From positions 117,452 to 181,451 of the forward strand of contig NZ_FNNZ01000011.1 of the NCBI RefSeq assembly GCF_900106925.1: a DNA stretch of 64,000 bases. The letters are read 5' to 3'. This stretch comes from Thiocapsa roseopersicina (GTDB taxonomy: Bacteria; Pseudomonadota; Gammaproteobacteria; Chromatiales; Chromatiaceae). Below the pieces are notes generated by a model. It saw only the letters and a list, made by a program, of their open reading frames with translations, was not told where the DNA came from and ran no database searches. The translations under genes and the position numbers were made by a program. Position 1 is the first letter of the stretch. The number at the start of each line of letters is the position of its first letter. Of this stretch, positions 9,900-19,222 are shown one piece after another.

Positions 9900-11306
9900 A
9901 TGAGTGAGTTTACCGATTACAAGGTTGCCGATATCTCCCTGGCCGATTTCGGCCGCAAAGAGATGGACATCGCCGAGACCGAGATGCCGGGCCTGATGGC
10001 CCTGCGCGAGCAGTTCGGCAAGAGCAAGCCGCTCGCCGGCGCGCGCATCACCGGCAGTCTGCACATGACGATCCAGACTGCGGTGCTGATCGAGACGCTG
10101 GTCACGCTCGGTGCCGAGATCCGTTGGTGCTCATGCAACATCTTCTCGACCCAGGACCATGCTGCCGCCGCTATCGCCGCGGCCGGCATCCCGGTCTATG
10201 CCTGGAAGGGCGAGACCCTGGACGAGTACTGGTGGTGCACCGAGCAGGTCCTGAACTGGCCCGACGGCGGCGGCCCGAACATGATCCTGGACGACGGCGG
10301 CGACGCGACCCTGATCGTGCACAAGGGCGTCGAGTACGAGAAGGCCGGCGCCATCCCCGCGCCCAAGGCCGACGACAACGAAGAGTGGCAGTCCATCCTG
10401 GGCCTGCTCGCGCGCACCTTCGCGCGTAATCCGAAGCATTGGCACGGCATCGCCGAGGGCATCCGCGGGGTGACCGAGGAGACGACCACCGGGGTCAAGC
10501 GTCTGTACCAGATGCATCGCGACGGGCAGTTGCTGTTCCCCGCGATGAACGTCAACGACTCGGTCACCAAGTCCAAGTTCGACAACCTCTACGGCTGTCG
10601 CGAATCGTTGGTGGACGCCATCAAGCGGGCGACCGATGTCATGATCGCCGGCAAGATCGCCCTGGTCTGCGGCTTCGGCGATGTGGGCAAAGGCTCGGCG
10701 GCCTCGCTGCGCGGGTTGGGTGCGACCGTCTGGGTGACCGAGGTCGATCCCATCTGTGCCTTGCAGGCCGCAATGGAAGGCTATCGGGTCGTCGCCATCG
10801 AGGATGTGGTCGGCATGGTCGACATCTTCGTCAGCGCCACCGGCAACACCGACATCATCACCCACGATCACATGGCCGCGATGAAGGACCAGGCGATCGT
10901 CTGCAACATCGGTCATTTCGACAACGAGATCCAGGTCTACGCGCTCAAGCAGTACGAGTGGGTCAACATCAAGCCGCAGGTCGATCAGATCGTCTTTCCG
11001 GATGGTCATCGCATCACCCTGCTGGCTGAAGGGCGGTTGGTCAACCTGGGCTGCGCGACCGGGCATCCGAGCTTCGTGATGTCCGCGAGCTTCACCAATC
11101 AGGTCCTGGCCCAGATCGAGATCTTCACCAAGCCGCAGGAGTATCCCGTCGGCGTCTACGTGCTGCCCAAGCATCTGGACGAGGACGTCGCGCGTCTGCA
11201 TCTGGGCAAGATCGGCGCGAAGCTGACGACCCTGTCCAAAGCCCAGGCCGACTATATCGGCGTGGCGGTCGAGGGGCCGTACAAGGCCGAGAACTACAGG
11301 TATTAA
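9900..11306 (+). CDS. ahcY: Adenosylhomocysteinase (SAH hydrolase)
   Basis: 468-residue enzyme hydrolysing S-adenosylhomocysteine to adenosine and homocysteine, removing the inhibitory product of methylations. Visible signatures are [37 protein letters not shown], the NAD-binding segment [22 protein letters not shown] near residues 255-275, and the C-terminal [14 protein letters not shown] and YKAENYRY end. The start at 9900 follows AGGAG; an upstream in-frame ATG lies inside the riboswitch and is rejected. The stop codon TAA is itself part of a terminal-inverted-repeat element. Confidence 0.97.
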   Translation: MSEFTDYKVADISLADFGRKEMDIAETEMPGLMALREQFGKSKPLAGARITGSLHMTIQTAVLIETLVTLGAEIRWCSCNIFSTQDHAAAAIAAAGIPVYAWKGETLDEYWWCTEQVLNWPDGGGPNMILDDGGDATLIVHKGVEYEKAGAIPAPKADDNEEWQSILGLLARTFARNPKHWHGIAEGIRGVTEETTTGVKRLYQMHRDGQLLFPAMNVNDSVTKSKFDNLYGCRESLVDAIKRATDVMIAGKIALVCGFGDVGKGSAASLRGLGATVWVTEVDPICALQAAMEGYRVVAIEDVVGMVDIFVSATGNTDIITHDHMAAMKDQAIVCNIGHFDNEIQVYALKQYEWVNIKPQVDQIVFPDGHRITLLAEGRLVNLGCATGHPSFVMSASFTNQVLAQIEIFTKPQEYPVGVYVLPKHLDEDVARLHLGKIGAKLTTLSKAQADYIGVAVEGPYKAENYRY

Positions 11307-11389
11307 ACCGCGCCCTTCGCGATCCGATCGAGGTTGCGGGTTTCGCGACCTCGCGGGTACTTCGATGCGTTGGAGTTGGCGCGGTTTAA
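11303..11389. repeat. Terminal-inverted-repeat element, copy B (over ahcY stop)
   Basis: 87-bp element with a perfect 12-bp inverted repeat TTAAACCGCGCC / GGCGCGGTTTAA. The ahcY TAA stop (11304-11306) is inside the left arm. An inner hairpin GAGGTTGCG...CGCGACCTC is visible. Confidence 0.8.
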
Positions 11390-11657
11390 GTCATTGAGGA
11401 CAGGCTTAACGCGTGCCGGCTTCCGTCGCCTCGGGTGCATGCAGGGTCGATTGAAGACGGCGATCCTGCATGTCGCTTCTCGCGGTTCACGCCGTCAGTG
11501 CTCGTGACACCGCTCTGCGGTGTCGCGCCTCTGTCGGGCGCTTCGCACTCCGTGCGCGCAGCGTCGGCTCGGCGTTCGAGTCATGTCGCGGTGCCTTTTA
11601 TCTCCACCCATTCGCCGCCGGATCGAAGCCGCCGATCGCGCTGTCGTTCAACGCGCG
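11390..11657. other. Intergenic spacer ahcY-metF, no gene seen
   Basis: Between copy B of the repeat and the heptad repeat before metF there is ordinary GC-rich sequence with no supported gene, RNA or clear promoter. An open frame running into metF from 11520 lacks family similarity before the metF start. Confidence 0.4.
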
Positions 11658-11685
11658 GGAGGCCGGAGGCCGGAGGCCGGAGGCT
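11658..11685. repeat. Four tandem GGAGGCC heptads before metF
   Basis: Three exact GGAGGCC units followed by GGAGGCT. The last unit lies 8 nt before the metF ATG and doubles as its Shine-Dalgarno (GGAGG). Confidence 0.85.
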
Positions 11686-11693
11686 TTCAAGCC

Positions 11694-12557
11694 ATGCCGC
11701 TCCAATCACAGCAAACCCCGACCTACAGTGTCGAGCTCTTCCCGCCGAAGACCCCGGAGGGGATGGAGAAGCTCAAGCATGAGATCGCCGAGCTCAACAG
11801 CGTTTCGCCCAGCTATGTCTCGGTGACCTACGGGGCCGGGGGATCCACGCGCGACCGCACATTCGAGACCGTTGACTGGCTGCGTGGTCACCACATCGAG
11901 ACCGCCCCGCACATCGCCTGTGTCGGTTCTGCGAGGACCGAGATCCGCGAGATCCTCGGCCGTTACCGGGAGCAGGGGATCCGGCGTCTGGTGGCCCTGC
12001 GCGGGGATCTTCCGTCCGGCATGGGCGGAGGCACCGGCGGGGATTTTCGCTACGCCAACGAGCTGGTCACCTTCATTCGCGACGAATTCGGGGATACCTT
12101 CAAGATCGAGGTCGCCGCCTATCCCGAGTATCACCCGCAATCGGGCAGCCCCGAGCGCGATCTCGCCAACTTCAAGCGCAAGGTCGAGGCCGGCGCGGAC
12201 GCGGCCATCACCCAGTATTTCTACAACCCGGATGCCTACTTCGCCTTCGTCGAGAGTTGCGACCGGGTCGGCGTCACCCTGCCGATCATCCCCGGCATCA
12301 TGCCCATCACCAATTACACGCAGCTCGCGCGTTTCTCAGACGCCTGCGGTGCCGAGATCCCCCGCTGGGTTCGGCGTCGACTCGAAGCCTACGGCGACGA
12401 CGTGGAGAGTCTGCGGGCCTTCGGGCACGAGGTCGTGCTCAAACTCTGCCGTCGGCTGATCGACGGCGGTGCGCCGGGTCTGCACTTCTACACGATGAAC
12501 CAGTCGGGTCCGACGCTGCGCCTATGGCAGGATCTCGCGCTTCCGCGTCCGGCCTGA
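11694..12557 (+). CDS. metF: Methylenetetrahydrofolate reductase
   Basis: 287-residue flavoprotein reducing 5,10-methylene- to 5-methyl-tetrahydrofolate, the methyl donor for methionine synthase. Features are VELFPPKTPEGMEKL, SYVSVTYGAGGSTRDRT, the ALRGDLP motif near residue 103, YPEYHPQS, AITQYFYN, the IIPGIMPITNY motif, and GLHFYTMN near the end. Length equals the bacterial family. The start at 11694 sits behind the GGAGGCC heptads. With metK and ahcY it completes the methyl cycle; a methionine-synthase module is encoded at 36345-37397. Confidence 0.96.
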   Translation: MPLQSQQTPTYSVELFPPKTPEGMEKLKHEIAELNSVSPSYVSVTYGAGGSTRDRTFETVDWLRGHHIETAPHIACVGSARTEIREILGRYREQGIRRLVALRGDLPSGMGGGTGGDFRYANELVTFIRDEFGDTFKIEVAAYPEYHPQSGSPERDLANFKRKVEAGADAAITQYFYNPDAYFAFVESCDRVGVTLPIIPGIMPITNYTQLARFSDACGAEIPRWVRRRLEAYGDDVESLRAFGHEVVLKLCRRLIDGGAPGLHFYTMNQSGPTLRLWQDLALPRPA

Positions 12558-13153
12558 GCTCAAACGGACCGGAGGCATCCGCGGCGCAACGACCTTGCTC
12601 CGTCCGGATGCATGCCGGTTTAACCAACGTAATAAATAAGGTTTGTCGCTCCGGCTCATGTCCCGGCCCCGGCGGGGACATGGGCCATCCTTGTGACGGA
12701 AGGCCCTGTTTCAGCTCGATTGCCGTCCTCGGCATCGGCTCGATTTCCTCGAAGCAAGAGCGCTCCGGCATCGTCGGGCTGTTCTGATCGTGGCCCGGTC
12801 GACCCGCAGGGTGCTGTTTAATGCGTTGCGTCTTCACGCCATCGACGCCTATACTCGACCCGCTTCTACCGGTAATGAGCGGCCCGGGCTTCTTCGCAGG
12901 GTTAGCCGTTACTCCGATGGGCCGTCGAGCCTGCAACCTCCCCTACTGCTCGGATTTGTGCAACACGGCAAATCGCGCCGGTCGGCTGTTTGCGCCTTCA
13001 TACGGTTCACTTCGGGGCTGAGCCCGAACCCCTCGGGGTTCGACCGCTGGCTCCACGTCAAGCCCGCAGTCGGAGACAAAGCATCCCCGGCTTCGGAGAC
13101 CTCATTGCGGGCACGCCCGCGCTCAACGTTTCCTGATTAGAGGTAGGACGAAC
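12558..13153. other. 596-nt intergenic region upstream of the sulfur-globule gene
   Basis: No gene is supported. A hairpin CATGTCCC/GGGACATG spans 12657-12682, about 100 nt after metF; it lacks a U-tract but may mark the end of the metF message. The rest must contain the promoter of the sulfur-globule protein gene, which could not be fixed by eye. Confidence 0.4.
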
Positions 13154-13564
13154 ATGAATAAAACGATCAAGTTTGCAGGTCTTGCAGCCGTTGTCGCTTT
13201 GGCCGGTGCTTCCTTCTCGGCCAGCGCTTGGTGGGGTGGCCCGGGTGGTTACGGCAACAACGGCAGCGGCATGTGGGACAACATGGGTGACATGTTCGGT
13301 GACGGCACCGGCGACTTCAACATGAACATGAGCGGCAGCGGCCGCGGCTACGGACGGGGTCAGGGCCGTGGCTACGGTCGCGGTTACGGCTACGGCGACC
13401 AATACGGCTACGGCGCTCCTTACGGCTATGGCGCCCCTTACGGCTACGGCGCCCCTTACGGCGCGCCCGGCTATGGTGCCCCTTACGGCGCGCCAGGCTA
13501 CGGTGCCCCTTACGGCGGCGCGATGCCTGCCCCGATGGCACCTCCGGCTGCTCCCGCGCAATAA
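13154..13564 (+). CDS. Sulfur-globule envelope protein (Sgp/CV type)
   Basis: 136-residue precursor with a Sec signal peptide ([18 protein letters not shown], cleavage near SASA-W). The mature part begins [11 protein letters not shown] and contains [21 protein letters not shown], followed by Gly/Tyr-rich repeats GYGAPYG and YGAPGYG and an Ala/Pro-rich tail. This composition fits the structural proteins coating the periplasmic sulfur globules of purple sulfur bacteria. AGGTAGGA precedes the ATG. Which Allochromatium paralogue (SgpA, B or C) it matches cannot be decided by eye; the GDMFGDG segment is the most specific part. Confidence 0.85.
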   Translation: MNKTIKFAGLAAVVALAGASFSASAWWGGPGGYGNNGSGMWDNMGDMFGDGTGDFNMNMSGSGRGYGRGQGRGYGRGYGYGDQYGYGAPYGYGAPYGYGAPYGAPGYGAPYGAPGYGAPYGGAMPAPMAPPAAPAQ

Positions 13565-13582
13565 GAACGATCTGGTCGCCTA

Positions 13583-13607
13583 GGGGCTTCGGCGCAGGCC
13601 GAGCCCC
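13583..13607 (+). terminator. Hairpin after the sulfur-globule gene
   Basis: GGGGC-TTCGGC / GCCGA-GCCCC stem-loop 19 nt beyond the stop. It has no run of T, so termination or 3'-end protection are both possible. Confidence 0.45.
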
Positions 13608-13893
13608 GAGTCGACTCGGATACAGGGACGTATCCAACCCACCTTCCGCACGGCCCGCCCCTCGCGCGCGCTCGACGTTCTCGACCGATGTGCGCTCCAA
13701 ACATCCCTCGCTCTCCGGCATTTTTCCGTCGCTGCTTCGATCCGACCGCGCGCGCACGCGCACGCACCGCCCGCTCGATGTCCCTTTCTTATTCGTTATC
13801 CTGATCTGCTCTCCACATTGCCTGCATTTATGGTGATAATTGAGAAACACCGGGTCCGTTCGGAGATCCGGGCACATCACGGCGAGGCTCGGC
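13608..13893. other. Intergenic spacer, nothing recognised
   Basis: Between the sulfur-globule hairpin and the next gene no gene, RNA or repeat is supported. The TATGGTGATAATTG stretch near 13830 may belong to the promoter of the downstream gene. Confidence 0.3.
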
Positions 13894-14673
13894 ATGGCTG
13901 AAAAGCATCTGTATCTGTCCTTGATCCCGCAGGCCCTGATCGCGTCGATGCTCGAGCCGGAGGCATTCGGCAGCTATTACGCGGTCGGCTCCAAGGCCCA
14001 TGTCAAAGGCGAGGCGATCTTTTTCGAGGTCGATCCCGCATTCCGCTCCGACGATTTCCCGTTTCATCTGATGGACGAGCGGTGCATCACCCAGCCCGAC
14101 GGTGCGCCTAAGCGATCGGTCTATCTCTCGATCTACCGGGTCTTGTCGCGTATCCCGGTCTCCGCACTCGGGAGCCTCTATCTGGTGACGAACGACGGCA
14201 AGACCCTGGAGCTGCCGCGCTCGGTTTATCTCCCGGAGCCGGGCGGTCGCCTGCATCTCTACCAAGAGTTTTGTCCCATCACCCCGATGGTCGCCAGCCG
14301 TTCGGACCCGCACGATTTCTGCAATGCCATCACCGATCCGTCACACACCGTTCACGTGCCTCGTCTGGTCTTCTCCGAGCTTCGCCTCGGCGCGCTTGCG
14401 ACCGACCCCGAGAACGGCGCGGCCGACGACCTCCCCTACCCCAACCTCGCACATCTGCGCGATGTGCTCTACGAGCTGAAGTACAACGACACCAAGCCGA
14501 GCAAGCTGGTGCTCAAGCAGGTCAAGGAGGGCGTGCTCTACCGCATGGTCCAAGGCGGTTTCTACGTCGGCGACCAGACCGACTTTGCCTTCTACCGCTT
14601 CCCGGATATCGAGGAGCTGGAGAATCGTCATCGAGGCTGGTGGCGCTCTGCCCTGGTGACTGCGCTCGAGTAA
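13894..14673 (+). CDS. Conserved protein of unknown function
   Basis: 259-residue soluble protein starting MAEKHLYLSLIPQALIASMLEPEAFGS, without signal peptide or membrane segment. It reads as a real gene: codon use matches neighbours, and regularly spaced hydrophobic segments and long motifs such as GSKAHVKGEAIFFEVDP and YLPEPGGRLHLYQEFCPI are visible. I do not recognise the family. An upstream in-frame ATG at 13840 exists but the GGCGAGGCTCGGC context before 13894 and the protein-like sequence favour the later start. It is followed by hppA after 98 nt on the same strand. Confidence 0.7.
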   Translation: MAEKHLYLSLIPQALIASMLEPEAFGSYYAVGSKAHVKGEAIFFEVDPAFRSDDFPFHLMDERCITQPDGAPKRSVYLSIYRVLSRIPVSALGSLYLVTNDGKTLELPRSVYLPEPGGRLHLYQEFCPITPMVASRSDPHDFCNAITDPSHTVHVPRLVFSELRLGALATDPENGAADDLPYPNLAHLRDVLYELKYNDTKPSKLVLKQVKEGVLYRMVQGGFYVGDQTDFAFYRFPDIEELENRHRGWWRSALVTALE

Positions 14674-14771
14674 TCCGCGGTACTCGATCCTCCTGAGTCA
14701 CGGACTCAGGTCCTGCCCGACGCATCTCCGGCGGCGGGTTCTTTTGGCCTCCCACGTCCATTGGAATACCC

Positions 14772-16970
14772 ATGAACGAGCCCGTTTTTTGGATCGCACC
14801 GATCGCCGCGCTGTTGGCGATGATCTATGCCCGGAAGTTTTTCAAGGAGATGCTCCTGCAGGACCAGGGAACCGCTTTGATGCAGGAGATCGGAGACCAT
14901 GTGCGCCACGGCGCAATGGCGTACCTGCGCCAGCAGTACAAGATCATGTTTCTGGTGTTTGCGGTCCTGACGATCGTCTTCGGTGTCCTCGCTTACTACT
15001 TCCATGTTCAAAACCCCTGGCTGCCCTTCACCTTCGTCTTCGGAGGCTTCTTCTCGGCGCTCGCCGGCTATTTCGGCATGCAGACCGCGACCCGTGCCTC
15101 CACGCGCACGGCTGCCGCCGCCCGGACTTCGCTCCCGGATGCGCTGAAGATCGCATTCCGAAGCGGTGCCGTCATGGGGTTGGTGGTGGTCGGGCTCGGG
15201 CTCGGCAACATCGTTGTCTGGTTCATCCTGGCCGACCTGCTGATCCCCCACAGCGCGGCCGGTGAGGGGGTCCGCATGGTGTTGGTCACCACGACCATCC
15301 TGACCTTCGGCGTGGGTGCTTCGATGCAGGCCATGTTCGCGCGTGTCGGCGGCGGTATCTTCACAAAGGCCGCGGACGTGGGTGCCGATCTGGTCGGCAA
15401 GGTCGAGTCCGGCATCCCGGAGGACGACCCACGCAATCCGGCCGTGATCGCGGACAACGTCGGGGACAACGTCGGGGATGTCGCCGGCATGGGTGCCGAC
15501 CTCTTCGAGTCCTATTGCGGTGCCATCCTGGCGGCCAGCGCGCTCGGGGCAGCCGCCTATGTCCTGGATCCCACGCTTCAGATGAAGGCCGTGGTTGCCC
15601 CCATCGCCATTGCCGGCATCGGCATCCTGTTGTCGATCGTCGGGGTCTATCTGGTCAAGACCAAGGAGGGTGCGACGCAAAAGGATCTGCTCGGATCGCT
15701 CTCGCGCGGCATTAATGCCAGTGCGCTCATGATCGTGGTTGCTTCCGCAGGGTTGCTGCTGCTGCTCGGCATTCCCAACGTCTGGGGGATCTGGGGTGCG
15801 GTGGTGACCGGCTTGATCACGGGCATCATCGTCGGCCGCTCGACCGAGTATTCGACCTCGCCCAGCTATGGACCAACCCGGCTCATCGCCGCACAGGCCG
15901 AAGGCGGGCCGGCGACCCTCATCATCGCGGGTGTCGGCGTGGGCATGCTCTCGACCGCCATCCCGGTTTTGTCGGTCGGCGCCGGGACCATGTTGTCCTT
16001 CCTCTTCGCGTCCGGTTTCGATCTGAACCAGATGAACCTGGGTCTCTATGGCGTGGCCATCGCGGCGGTCGGGATGCTTTCCACGCTGGGCATCACGTTG
16101 GCCAGCGATGCCTACGGCCCGATTGCCGACAATGCCGGCGGAAACGCGGAGATGAGTGGACTGGGGGCCGAGGTGCGAGCGCGCACCGATGCGCTGGACT
16201 CACTGGGCAACACCACGGCTGCGACCGGCAAGGGTTTTGCGATCGGCTCCGCAGCCTTGACGGCGCTCGCGCTCATCGCCTCCTATATCGAGGTGATCCG
16301 CATCGAGTTGGTCAATATCGGGCAGACGGTCTTGACGCTCGGCAACGGCGCGACGGTCGCGACCGCTCAGGCGACCCTGACCGATTTCATGACCTTCTTC
16401 AACGTGACCCTGCTCAATCCGACCGTCCTCGTGGGCCTCCTGATCGGCTCGATGGTCGCCTTTGTCTTCAGCGGCTTGACGGTGCAGGCGGTCGGGCGCG
16501 CGGCCATCATGATGGTCGAAGAGGTGCGCCGGCAGTTTCGCGAAGATCCGGGCATCCTGCAGGGGACCTCGCAGCCGGACTATGAACGCTGTGTCGCCAT
16601 CTCCACCGTCGGAGCGCAGCGCGAGATGGTGCTCCCGGCCTTGCTGGCCGTGATCGCGCCGGTCGTGGTGGGTCTGGTGCTGGGTGTTGCGGGCGTGATC
16701 GGGCTGCTGATGGGCGGTCTTGCGAGCGGCTTCGTGCTTGCGGTTTTTCTCTCGAATGCCGGCGGGGCTTGGGACAATGCCAAGAAGTACATCGAGTCCG
16801 GTTATCACGGCGGCAAGAATTCGCGTGCACACCGGGCATCCGTGATCGGCGATACCGTGGGCGACCCCTTCAAGGACACCTCGGGACCGAGCCTGAATAT
16901 CTTGGTCAAGCTGATGAGCATCATGGCGATCGTCATGGCCGGGGTGACCGTGACCTACAGCCTGCTCTGA
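14772..16970 (+). CDS. hppA: Membrane-bound K+-dependent-type pyrophosphatase
   Basis: 732-residue integral membrane enzyme with about 16 hydrophobic segments, coupling pyrophosphate hydrolysis to H+ (or Na+) transport. Core motifs are [20 protein letters not shown] and [19 protein letters not shown] (pyrophosphate/Mg site, about residues 195-235), [18 protein letters not shown], and near the C-terminus [12 protein letters not shown] and [15 protein letters not shown]. The segment [10 protein letters not shown] carries Ala where K+-independent enzymes carry Lys (GNTTKA), which in this family marks K+ dependence. The transported ion cannot be read from sequence by eye. Confidence 0.96.
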   Translation: MNEPVFWIAPIAALLAMIYARKFFKEMLLQDQGTALMQEIGDHVRHGAMAYLRQQYKIMFLVFAVLTIVFGVLAYYFHVQNPWLPFTFVFGGFFSALAGYFGMQTATRASTRTAAAARTSLPDALKIAFRSGAVMGLVVVGLGLGNIVVWFILADLLIPHSAAGEGVRMVLVTTTILTFGVGASMQAMFARVGGGIFTKAADVGADLVGKVESGIPEDDPRNPAVIADNVGDNVGDVAGMGADLFESYCGAILAASALGAAAYVLDPTLQMKAVVAPIAIAGIGILLSIVGVYLVKTKEGATQKDLLGSLSRGINASALMIVVASAGLLLLLGIPNVWGIWGAVVTGLITGIIVGRSTEYSTSPSYGPTRLIAAQAEGGPATLIIAGVGVGMLSTAIPVLSVGAGTMLSFLFASGFDLNQMNLGLYGVAIAAVGMLSTLGITLASDAYGPIADNAGGNAEMSGLGAEVRARTDALDSLGNTTAATGKGFAIGSAALTALALIASYIEVIRIELVNIGQTVLTLGNGATVATAQATLTDFMTFFNVTLLNPTVLVGLLIGSMVAFVFSGLTVQAVGRAAIMMVEEVRRQFREDPGILQGTSQPDYERCVAISTVGAQREMVLPALLAVIAPVVVGLVLGVAGVIGLLMGGLASGFVLAVFLSNAGGAWDNAKKYIESGYHGGKNSRAHRASVIGDTVGDPFKDTSGPSLNILVKLMSIMAIVMAGVTVTYSLL

Positions 16971-17026
16971 CTCCGGCTCGGGACAGCTGAGCAGGCGATT
17001 TCCCGGGGAGGAACGATCGTGGTATC

Positions 17027-17046
17027 GGGGCGACTGAAGTCGCCCC
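17027..17046. repeat. GGGGCGACT..AGTCGCCCC palindrome after hppA
   Basis: Two 9-bp arms around GA, followed by TGCC. A near copy is at 35431-35446 and a related stem at 48446-48466; all contain GTCGCCCCT. Confidence 0.65.
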
Positions 17047-17096
17047 TGCCGTCTTGCAGGCACGTGCCGTCGGGATACGGATTCCCGAAAATTGCC

Positions 17097-17417
17097 TCAG
17101 TGCTGGTGATAAAGGTCGTCGAGCGGGCTTTCGTGGGCGAGGGGGGTGCCGAGCTCTGCCCAGGTGAAGAGATTGAATGCGCGATGTCCGTTGTGATCGA
17201 GCACTCGGAGGCTGTCCGACTCCGTAAACCCGTTCATGACCTTCTTGAAATGGCCCTTGTAACGCTCTTGGGCCAGCTCCATCGGAATCTCGTAGGCCAG
17301 GAACTTCGGGATACCCTTATCCTTGAGGCGCTCCAGAAGATCGGGGTTCTCAAGGGAGTTGTAAGAGGTGACGATGACGATCGGACCGTTGCCGGTCACC
17401 AACATTGCGCATTTCAT
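17097..17417 (-). CDS. Conserved small cytosolic protein of unknown function
   Basis: 106-residue protein starting MKCAMLVTGNGPIVIVTSYN, containing LERLKDKGIPKFLAYEIP, YKGHFKKVMNGF and HRAFNLFTWAELG. It has no signal peptide or membrane segment. GGAG precedes the ATG at 17417; an in-frame upstream extension lacks a ribosome site. It lies on the same strand as, and beyond the end of, the nif genes, 372 nt from the tiny Cys-rich gene. I do not recognise a function; a nif link would be by position only. Confidence 0.7.
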   Translation of the reverse strand: MKCAMLVTGNGPIVIVTSYNSLENPDLLERLKDKGIPKFLAYEIPMELAQERYKGHFKKVMNGFTESDSLRVLDHNGHRAFNLFTWAELGTPLAHESPLDDLYHQH

Positions 17418-17789
17418 GGGGCTTCTCCACCAGATTGATCGCCCAAGCCGGGCGAAATGAATACACCGAGCGCACGCGGATTTTTTGCCGCATTGCACGC
17501 CCCGCGCCCGCCGGGCCGGCGTTGCGCCTTCTCGCCGTAGTGACCGCTATGCCTTGTCGGCGCGCCTTGTCCGGACACGCGCGGGACGTACCCTGCTTTC
17601 CGAAAAACCCACGTGCGCTCGGTATAGCGTGTCGCGAGGATCGATTCCGGTTCGGACGGCACCGTCACCGGCAAGGATGAGGTCCGGACCGTAGCCAGCG
17701 GATTTTAACACCGAAGGATACAGGGTGGGCACGGCATGGGCTCGCGCGGCGTCGTGTAGGGAGATGGCGGGATACGGGGTGTTTCCCGG
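17418..17789. other. Spacer at the end of the nif run, no gene seen
   Basis: GC-rich sequence with no supported gene and no clear intrinsic terminator for the nif transcript. Confidence 0.35.
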
Positions 17790-17876
17790 CTAGGATCTCG
17801 ATCGTTTCCGCGGACATTTCTTACAGGCTTTGTCCGTCTTATATCGCTTGCAGCATTTGCCCGATCGTCTGCCCAT
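17790..17876 (-). CDS. Tiny Cys/Lys-rich protein at the end of the nif run
   Basis: 28-residue frame MGRRSGKCCKRYKTDKAC-KKCP followed by basic residues. Four cysteines in a CC-x8-C-x2-C spacing and many Lys/Arg suggest a small metal- or nucleic-acid-binding peptide. It is 62 nt downstream of the 89-residue nif gene on the same strand, with only a weak purine stretch (GGCAGGC) before the ATG. The frame extends further upstream without protein-like sequence. No function can be assigned; its reality rests on the patterned cysteines and operon position. Confidence 0.45.
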   Translation of the reverse strand: MGRRSGKCCKRYKTDKACKKCPRKRSRS

Positions 17877-17938
17877 TGCCTGCCGACCCGAGTCTGATCC
17901 ACGTGATGCGAGGAGCATGCCGCCCGGCGTCGCGCCGG

Positions 17939-18208
17939 TTAATCCTCCTCTTCGACCTCTGCAAGGACGACACCGGTGGCGTTTGCCGGATCGTTCGTCA
18001 GGACAAGGCAATGCTCCCGCCCGTCCACCAGGTAGAGGTTGAAGCCGTCGGCGGCCCGCACCGGCTGACCGAAGCCGATGTCGTCATCGCTGCAATGGGT
18101 GAAATGGAGATCCGCGAACGCCTCGCGCAGGGCGCCGATGGTCTCCGCAATGAGACCCGCGCGGCGCACTACCTCCGTGATCTGGTCGAGGCGTTCCTCC
18201 GCGATCAT
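17939..18208 (-). CDS. Small nif-linked protein (DUF6129-like)
   Basis: 89-residue acidic protein MIAEERLDQITEVVRRAGL with CSDDDIGFGQPVRAADGF and a tail ending EVEEED. Its start overlaps the stop of the nifY-type gene by ATGA, so the two are translationally coupled. Small proteins of this kind follow nifY/nafY genes in other proteobacterial nif clusters; the DUF6129 assignment is from memory of that context and is tentative. The role is presumably in nitrogenase cofactor handling, by association only. Confidence 0.65.
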   Translation of the reverse strand: MIAEERLDQITEVVRRAGLIAETIGALREAFADLHFTHCSDDDIGFGQPVRAADGFNLYLVDGREHCLVLTNDPANATGVVLAEVEEED

Positions 18209-18912
18209 GCCGCATCCTCGGAGCGGATGAACCGCACCCGCTCCTCCGGCGACTGACCCATTGCCTTGGCGAGCCAGGGCGGGGCCTTCTCGCCGAGGAT
18301 GCGCTGCAAGGCCACCATGCGCTCGCGCGCGCTTCCGCCGGCCGCGTCTTTGATGGGGTGAATATCCGCCTTCACGACCTTGGCCGCAGCAGGACCTCCG
18401 ATCGACGCTACGTAAAGCACCTGACAATCGGCGATCAAGGCGGCGCGTTGGCCGTTCTTGTCCTCGACCGTGCCGGATTCGTCGACCTCGCGTACATCGA
18501 TCAGGCGGACCTCGTCCGGCGACACCTGGTATACCAGGAAATGCCGCGCGGCCCCGAAGTGGCCGTCGAGCTCATCCCCGCCGTTCGACGCACAGGCGAC
18601 CCGCACCGAGCCCGGCATGTCGCCCTCGACATAGGGCTTGATCGGCGGAGCCGGGGCAACGGTTTGACCGGTCTCGCCCTTGAGGATGGCCAGTATGGAC
18701 TTGAGCAGATCCGCATCCAGATCGGCCAGCTCGCCGTCGGCGGCCTGTTTGAGATCCTTGACCCGCAGGGTGTCCAACGTCGTTGCGGTGGGCGGCAGGC
18801 CCACGGCGTCCGCGAGGACGCGAATCAGGCGCGCCGGGTCCGGCTCCGGGAGGGTCCGGGCGGCCAGTCCGATGCGCAGGGCGATATCGTCGGAGAGAGT
18901 GTCGTTGGACAT
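18205..18912 (-). CDS. nifY: Nitrogenase cofactor-binding protein, NifY/NafY type
   Basis: 235 residues with two parts. The N-terminal helical domain (about 1-85, LARTLPEP-like, LRVKDLKQAADGELADLD) resembles the NafY N-terminus. The C-terminal NifX/NifY/dinitrogenase-cofactor domain (about 100-215) has VRVACASNGGDELDGHFGAARHFLVYQV, CQVLYVASIGGPAAAKVV and HPIKDAAGGSARERM. Such proteins bind FeMo-co or its precursors and escort them to apo-NifDK. It lies 95 nt after the ferredoxin gene and overlaps the next gene by 4 nt. NifY and NafY cannot be told apart safely by eye. Confidence 0.85.
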   Translation of the reverse strand: MSNDTLSDDIALRIGLAARTLPEPDPARLIRVLADAVGLPPTATTLDTLRVKDLKQAADGELADLDADLLKSILAILKGETGQTVAPAPPIKPYVEGDMPGSVRVACASNGGDELDGHFGAARHFLVYQVSPDEVRLIDVREVDESGTVEDKNGQRAALIADCQVLYVASIGGPAAAKVVKADIHPIKDAAGGSARERMVALQRILGEKAPPWLAKAMGQSPEERVRFIRSEDAA

Positions 18913-19007
18913 CGGATTCGGTCCTGTCTGCTTGAGTACAAGATTGGTTGCGTGATGAAGCGAGCGGTCGACAACCCTCTCGACCCGCTCGTCACGCCAA
19001 GTGCGGT

Positions 19008-19208
19008 TTATGCCGGGACGATGCAGTCATCTTCCATGCAGGCATCGAGACACTGCGGCATGCCTGGCTCGCCGTCGCCCTCGCATTCGCTGCAGGTGTT
19101 GGCGTCGATACGGTAAACGCCCTTCCACGCCGTGATCGACTGCGTCGGGCACAAAGGCTCGCAGTCACCACAAGCGGTGCAGAGCTCACGGACAATCTTA
19201 AGTGCCAT
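19008..19208 (-). CDS. 2[4Fe-4S] ferredoxin, nif-associated
   Basis: 66-residue ferredoxin MALKIVRELCTACGDCEPLC. It has one cluster motif C-x2-C-x2-C-x3-C and a second with the inserted loop C-x2-C-x8-C-x3-C (CSECEGDGEPGMPQC), as in Chromatium-type 2[4Fe-4S] ferredoxins. The start at 19208 has AGGAG upstream; the gene is 14 nt after nifT. It is a plausible low-potential electron donor for nitrogenase or for cofactor assembly. Confidence 0.92.
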   Translation of the reverse strand: MALKIVRELCTACGDCEPLCPTQSITAWKGVYRIDANTCSECEGDGEPGMPQCLDACMEDDCIVPA

Positions 19209-19222
19209 GTCGGTTCTCCTGA

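Noticed and set aside
12790..13140. Open frames in the spacer before the sulfur-globule gene
   Set aside because: Composition is not protein-like and no ribosome site or family similarity is visible.
13396..13530. Repeats in the sulfur-globule gene as a CRISPR or satellite
   Set aside because: They are in frame and encode GYGAPYG units of a structural protein.
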